A stretch of 64,000 nt of DNA from Asticcacaulis currens (GTDB taxonomy: Bacteria; Pseudomonadota; Alphaproteobacteria; Caulobacterales; Caulobacteraceae): assembly GCF_028550395.1 (NCBI RefSeq), contig NZ_JAQQKW010000010.1, positions 1 to 64,000 of the forward strand, read 5' to 3'. The notes under the pieces are model-generated. The model was not told the DNA's origin. It saw only the letters and a list, made by a program, of their open reading frames with translations, and did no database searches. Of the stretch, positions 60,671 through 64,000 are shown one piece after another; position 1 is the first letter of the stretch; every line of letters begins with the position of its first letter. A program made the translations under genes and the position numbers.

Positions 60671-61552
60671 ATGACAACACCGCGCCTCTTCGATCGTCAA
60701 CTGTTGCGTCACCGCCTCGACCGCACGGCGGGCGATTTCACCACAGCCAACTTCCTGAAACGGCGCAGCGCCGAGGACATGATCGACACGCTTGCGGCCA
60801 TTAACCGCCGCTTCGACGTGGCGCTGGAGATCGGCCGCCGCGATGGCCGCTTTGCCGAACTTTTGGCCGGGACGCCGGAGGTGGCCGCCAAGATCGGCTA
60901 TCTGATCGAAAGCGACCTGTCGGCCCGCCATCGCCCCGCCGTCGTGCTAGACGAAGAGGCCCTGCCCTTTGGCGATGACACGCTCGATCTGGTGGTGTCG
61001 TCTCTGGCTTTTCACACCACCAACGACCTGCCCGGCGTGCTGGTGCAGTTGCGCCGCGCCCTGCGGCCCGACGGCCTGCTGATCGCCTCGCAATTCGGCG
61101 GCGAGACCCTGCACGAGCTGCGCCGTGTGCTGATGGAGGCCGAACTGGAAATCCGCGGCGGGACGGGGGCGCGCGTCGCCCCCTTTGCCGAAGGGCCGGA
61201 CTGCGTGGATTTGCTGCGCCGCGCCGGGTTCAACATGCCCGTCGTCGATACAGACAAGGTGGTGGTCAGCTACGCCCACCCGCTCAGCCTGCTGCGCGAT
61301 CTGCGGGCCATGGGGGAAACCAACATCCTGTTCGACCGCCCGCGCAAGGGGCTGAGCCGCGCCATCCTCAGCCGGGCATTTGAACTTTACGCCGAACGCT
61401 ATCCGCACCCGGAAGGCGGCGTGCGCGCCACGTTCGAGATCATCACCCTGTCCGGCTGGACCCCGCACGAAAGCCAGCAAAAGCCACTGCGTCCGGGCTC
61501 CGCCAAGGTACGTCTGGCCGATGCGCTGGGGGTGAAAGAGGGGAAACTCTGA
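60671..61552 (+). CDS. methyltransferase domain protein (BioC/NDUFAF5-like)
   Basis: A 293-residue SAM-binding protein. It has FDRQLLRHRLDRTAGDF, the SAM motif VALEIGRRDGRFAELL, ALPFGDDTLDLVVSSLAFH and ALRPDGLLIASQFGGETLHELRRVLMEAE, matching the alphaproteobacterial group related to BioC and to mitochondrial NDUFAF5. Note the SAM loop reads E-I-G-R-R-D-G, not the usual E-x-G-x-G-x-G. The frame extends upstream past 60671, but that part overlaps comF and is not protein-like; the ATG at 60671 is used. Confidence 0.82.
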   Translation: MTTPRLFDRQLLRHRLDRTAGDFTTANFLKRRSAEDMIDTLAAINRRFDVALEIGRRDGRFAELLAGTPEVAAKIGYLIESDLSARHRPAVVLDEEALPFGDDTLDLVVSSLAFHTTNDLPGVLVQLRRALRPDGLLIASQFGGETLHELRRVLMEAELEIRGGTGARVAPFAEGPDCVDLLRRAGFNMPVVDTDKVVVSYAHPLSLLRDLRAMGETNILFDRPRKGLSRAILSRAFELYAERYPHPEGGVRATFEIITLSGWTPHESQQKPLRPGSAKVRLADALGVKEGKL

Positions 61553-61555
61553 AAC

Positions 61556-61695
61556 AGTTCCTCCCCTAATTTTAGGGGAGGTGGATTTTGGAGCATTAGC
61601 GACAAAAGGCGGTGGGGTTAAAAGCGGCAGTATTAACCCCACCGTCTGCTCATTTCATTCGCAGCCACCTCCCCTGAAATCAGGGGAGGGACTCT
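61556..61695. repeat. palindromic intergenic element with three hairpins
   Basis: CCTCCCCT-N6-AGGGGAGG occurs at both ends (61560-61581 and 61668-61689) and a central hairpin pairs GGTGGGGTTAA (61611-61621) with TTAACCCCACC (61633-61643). The outer parts are also complementary to each other, so the whole 140 bases can fold as one cruciform. Confidence 0.82.
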
Positions 61696-61712
61696 GATCT
61701 GCGGAGAAACCG

Positions 61713-62111
61713 TCAAATAAAATCATTCAGGTACGCCACCAGCGGCAGGTCTGCCGGGGGCATGGGATAGTCGCGCATGTCTTTGGGCCGCACCCATTTC
61801 AGCGCTGTGTGTTCCTTCGGCTGCGGCGTGCCCTCCCAGCGGCGGATCAGATACAGCGGCATCAAGAGGTGAAACGTCTCATAGGTATGCGAGGCAAAGA
61901 CGAAGGGGGCCAGACAGGCGGCCCTGGTCGTAATACCCAGTTCTTCTTCAAGCTCACGGATCAACGCCGCTTCGGGAGTTTCGCCGGGCTCGACCTTGCC
62001 GCCGGGAAACTCCCACTGCCCGGCCAGCGACTTGCCTTCCGGACGCTGGGCGATCAGCACCCGCCCGTCACTGTCGATCAGGGCCGCCGCAACGACAAGT
62101 ACGGTTTTCAT
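61713..62111 (-). CDS. mutT: Nudix hydrolase, MutT-like
   Basis: A 132-residue (deoxy)nucleoside triphosphate pyrophosphohydrolase. The Nudix box is complete: G38-x5-E44-x7-R52-E53-L-E-E56-E57-L-G59. VLIAQRPEGKSLAGQWEFPGGK precedes it, as in MutT proteins that destroy 8-oxo-dGTP. Start: ATG at 62111. It follows argJ on the same strand, 59 bases away with a palindrome between. Confidence 0.9.
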   Translation of the reverse strand: MKTVLVVAAALIDSDGRVLIAQRPEGKSLAGQWEFPGGKVEPGETPEAALIRELEEELGITTRAACLAPFVFASHTYETFHLLMPLYLIRRWEGTPQPKEHTALKWVRPKDMRDYPMPPADLPLVAYLNDFI

Positions 62112-62144
62112 AGACGTGCCCCCTCCGCCTCGACAGGCTCGGCA

Positions 62145-62167
62145 CCTCCCCCGCTTCGCAGGGGAGG
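62145..62167. repeat. CCTCCCC palindrome between argJ and mutT
   Basis: CCTCCCC-CGCTTCGCA-GGGGAGG; the loop itself can pair GC with GC. Four bases beyond the argJ stop side. Confidence 0.7.
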
Positions 62168-62170
62168 AGA

Positions 62171-63613
62171 TTAGCTGCGATAGTCACCATTAATGCTGAT
62201 ATACCGATGCGTCAGGTCGCAGGTATAGACGTGGGCCGAGGCGCGGCCGACGCCGACATCGACGCTGATTTCCAGCTCCTGTTTCTTCATATAGGCGCTC
62301 ATCGCCGCCTCGTCATAGGTCAGCGACACGGCGCCGTGTTCGGCGGCCACAAGCTCCCCGAAACGGATGGCGAGGTGGTCGCGGTCCACCTCTTCCTCGG
62401 TCTTGCCCACCGCCATGACGATGCGGCCCCAGTTGGCATCTTCGCCGGCCCAGGCGGTCTTGCACAGCGGGCTTTCGGCGATCGACTTGGCGATCTTGCG
62501 CGCCGACGCCGGTGAGGAGGCCCCCGTCACCGTGACCTTGACGAACTTGGTCGCGCCTTCACCGTCGCGGATAAGCTGGGTGGCGAGGCTGTGCATGACC
62601 TTTTCCAGCTTGTCGCGGAAGTCGGCCAGACGCTTATCACCCGCGCGGCTGATCTTCGGGGCCCCCGCCGCGCCCGTAGCAAACAAAAGCGCCGTGTCGT
62701 TGGTCGAGGTATCGCCATCGACCGTCACGCTGTTGAAGGTGGTGCGCGTATAAAGCCCCAGCAGGGATTGCAGCACACCTGCAGAGAGGGTCGCGTCCGT
62801 GACGATAAAGGCCAGCATGGTCGCCATGTCCGGCGCGATCATGCCCGACCCCTTGGCGATACCGGCGATCTTAACCTCTACGCCGTCGATCAGGGCGGTT
62901 TCGTAAGCGCCCTTGGGGAAGGTGTCGGTGGTCATGATGGCCTGAGCCGCCGCGTGCCAAGCATCGGCCTTGAACGACTCTTCGATCAGCGGCAGTTGCG
63001 CGGCGATCTTGGCATCGTCCAGCACCACGCCGATCACGCCGGTCGAGGCCAGCATAATGTCGCGTTGACGGCAATCGAGCCGCCGGGCCAGGGCCGCCGC
63101 CGTGCGGCGCGCGGCATCCGCCCCCAGCTTACCCGTAAAAGCATTGGCACAGCCCGCATTGCAGACCAGCGCGCGGATTTCATTGCCTTCATTGGCAGCC
63201 AGTTGCTTCTTGCACCAATCGACCGGGGCCGAACCGATACTATGCCGCGTGAAGACGCCCGCTGCCGTGGTGCCTTCGGCGAACTTCATCACCAGCAGAT
63301 CAGGACGGACGTGCTTGTAAAAACCGGCGCGGGCAATGGCGATATCGACGCCACCCACCGGCGGAATGGGCGGCAGATCGACGGCCAGCGGCGACACGGC
63401 CAGCCCCGGCTTACCGGTCGCCGGTTTGGCGGGCTCAGCGGTTGCGGCCGTATGCACGCCAACCAGTTCGGCCCCGGTCTGCACGGCCTTTTTCAGCGCA
63501 TTGGCCAGCGGATCAAGCGCCGCCCCCAGCGGGTTCACCTGACCGCGTTCCTGACCGGAGGCCGCGGCAGAGGTATCGGGCGTTTTGCCGGTCGGCGACG
63601 GCGGCTTGGTCAT
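62171..63613 (-). CDS. argJ: bifunctional glutamate N-acetyltransferase/amino-acid N-acetyltransferase ArgJ
   Basis: A 480-residue enzyme of arginine synthesis that moves acetyl from N-acetylornithine to glutamate. It is made as a precursor that self-cleaves before T265 in GMIAPDMATMLAFIVTDA. Other family blocks are LVMKFAEGTTAAGVFTRHS, CNAGCANAFTG and GDTSTNDTALLFATG (written in reverse order of position). The N-terminus is about 70 residues longer than usual (low-complexity, proline/alanine-rich), before LAVSPLAVDLPPI where ArgJ normally begins. Start: ATG at 63613 with GGAG nine bases upstream. Confidence 0.92.
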   Translation of the reverse strand: MTKPPSPTGKTPDTSAAASGQERGQVNPLGAALDPLANALKKAVQTGAELVGVHTAATAEPAKPATGKPGLAVSPLAVDLPPIPPVGGVDIAIARAGFYKHVRPDLLVMKFAEGTTAAGVFTRHSIGSAPVDWCKKQLAANEGNEIRALVCNAGCANAFTGKLGADAARRTAAALARRLDCRQRDIMLASTGVIGVVLDDAKIAAQLPLIEESFKADAWHAAAQAIMTTDTFPKGAYETALIDGVEVKIAGIAKGSGMIAPDMATMLAFIVTDATLSAGVLQSLLGLYTRTTFNSVTVDGDTSTNDTALLFATGAAGAPKISRAGDKRLADFRDKLEKVMHSLATQLIRDGEGATKFVKVTVTGASSPASARKIAKSIAESPLCKTAWAGEDANWGRIVMAVGKTEEEVDRDHLAIRFGELVAAEHGAVSLTYDEAAMSAYMKKQELEISVDVGVGRASAHVYTCDLTHRYISINGDYRS

Positions 63614-63703
63614 GGCGCGCAGCTCCAGTGAAGGGGACATCAAAGTGCGCGGCTTAGCCCCAAATCATGACGCTGTGAAGGCTTTTGTGCAGAGGTTCGG
63701 GGC

Positions 63704-64000
63704 TTACTTTTTCGCCGCTGCGCGCGAAGCGGCCGATGAGGCCGAGGTCGAGGCCTTTTCCGGACCTTCGCCGACATCGTCGCCCGCCTCACTGGCACTG
63801 GCGCTGGCCTGAGCTGCCCCCGCCGGGGCCGAGGCCGGTTCACGGTCTTCGCTGCTGCTCAGACCCTTGACCAGAAATTCAACGCGCGCCCCATCGCGCA
63901 AGCCGCCCAGCAGGCCGCGCACCTGCTCCAGCTTGAGCGCCGACACGATACCCGGACGCGCTTCTTCAATCGTCATCGGCTGTTCCGGACGGCGCTCCTC
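63704..64000 (-). CDS. C-terminal part of a probable peptidyl-prolyl isomerase (partial)
   Basis: The 3' part of a gene entering from the right edge: 98 codons to the TAA at 63704. The visible end reads EERRPEQPMTIEEARPGIVS, then a helix, then VEFLVKGL and a long alanine/serine/glutamate-rich tail. This resembles the end of the parvulin-type PPIase gene that precedes argJ in related bacteria. The call rests on context and a short segment, so is tentative. Confidence 0.5.
   Translation of the reverse strand, partial: EERRPEQPMTIEEARPGIVSALKLEQVRGLLGGLRDGARVEFLVKGLSSSEDREPASAPAGAAQASASASEAGDDVGEGPEKASTSASSAASRAAAKK

Overview
The window looks like an alphaproteobacterial chromosome, most likely from the order Caulobacterales (Asticcacaulis-like). 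This is inferred from high-GC genes, a DUF4167 protein beside prmC, an alphaproteobacterial-type HisRS, a ubiG/lysC/ptsP neighbourhood, and a GTTC-N7-GTTC LexA box in front of recA. No species call can be made by eye.

Layout. 1-835: 5' end of a 16S rRNA gene (minus strand) with three stacked sigma70-type promoters. 836-21,882: housekeeping genes: trmJ, icd, a CE2-type esterase, a zinc metallopeptidase, an AEC transporter, a probable yybP-ykoY manganese riboswitch with a GDT1-type exporter, an SDR, alaS, recA, a small ECF sigma/membrane protein operon, a GH5 glycosidase, tandem DUF885 proteins, an NAD(P)H-hydrate dehydratase and msrA. 22,057-36,664: a tRNA-Ser(GGA) gene with a 14.5-kb integrated mobile element bounded by a 14-bp direct repeat. 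36,731-64,000: core genes again, including a triple-CVNH protein, two divergent EF-hand proteins, prephenate dehydrogenase, a Kef-type antiporter, an M13 peptidase, a TetR locus with three operators, hisS, DUF4167, prmC, ubiG, lysC, ptsP, dsbD, a nitrilase/glutaredoxin cluster, comF, a methyltransferase, mutT, argJ and the end of a probable PPIase gene.

The element carries a P4-type tyrosine integrase, an excisionase-like HTH protein, a ribbon-helix-helix protein and a DUF3363 relaxase, but no mating-pair genes, so it is probably an integrative mobilizable element. Its cargo is unlike the flanks and defence-like: a nucleotidyltransferase-HEPN protein; a terminated two-gene cassette with a possible winged-helix protein and an unrecognised cysteine-rich protein; and a translationally coupled pair made of an 880-residue GHKL (MORC/Hsp90-like) ATPase with a probable PD-(D/E)XK nuclease domain and an SPPY-type DNA methyltransferase. 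These two cassettes are the best candidates for an under-described system.

Intergenic DNA holds several repeat families: a bipartite REP-like hairpin element in two copies, CCTCCCC/GGGGAGG palindromes, a 27-bp inverted repeat around a rhizobial-type dispersed repeat, and the same terminator hairpin used twice. Three short genes (53, 57 and about 35 codons) were read directly from the DNA.
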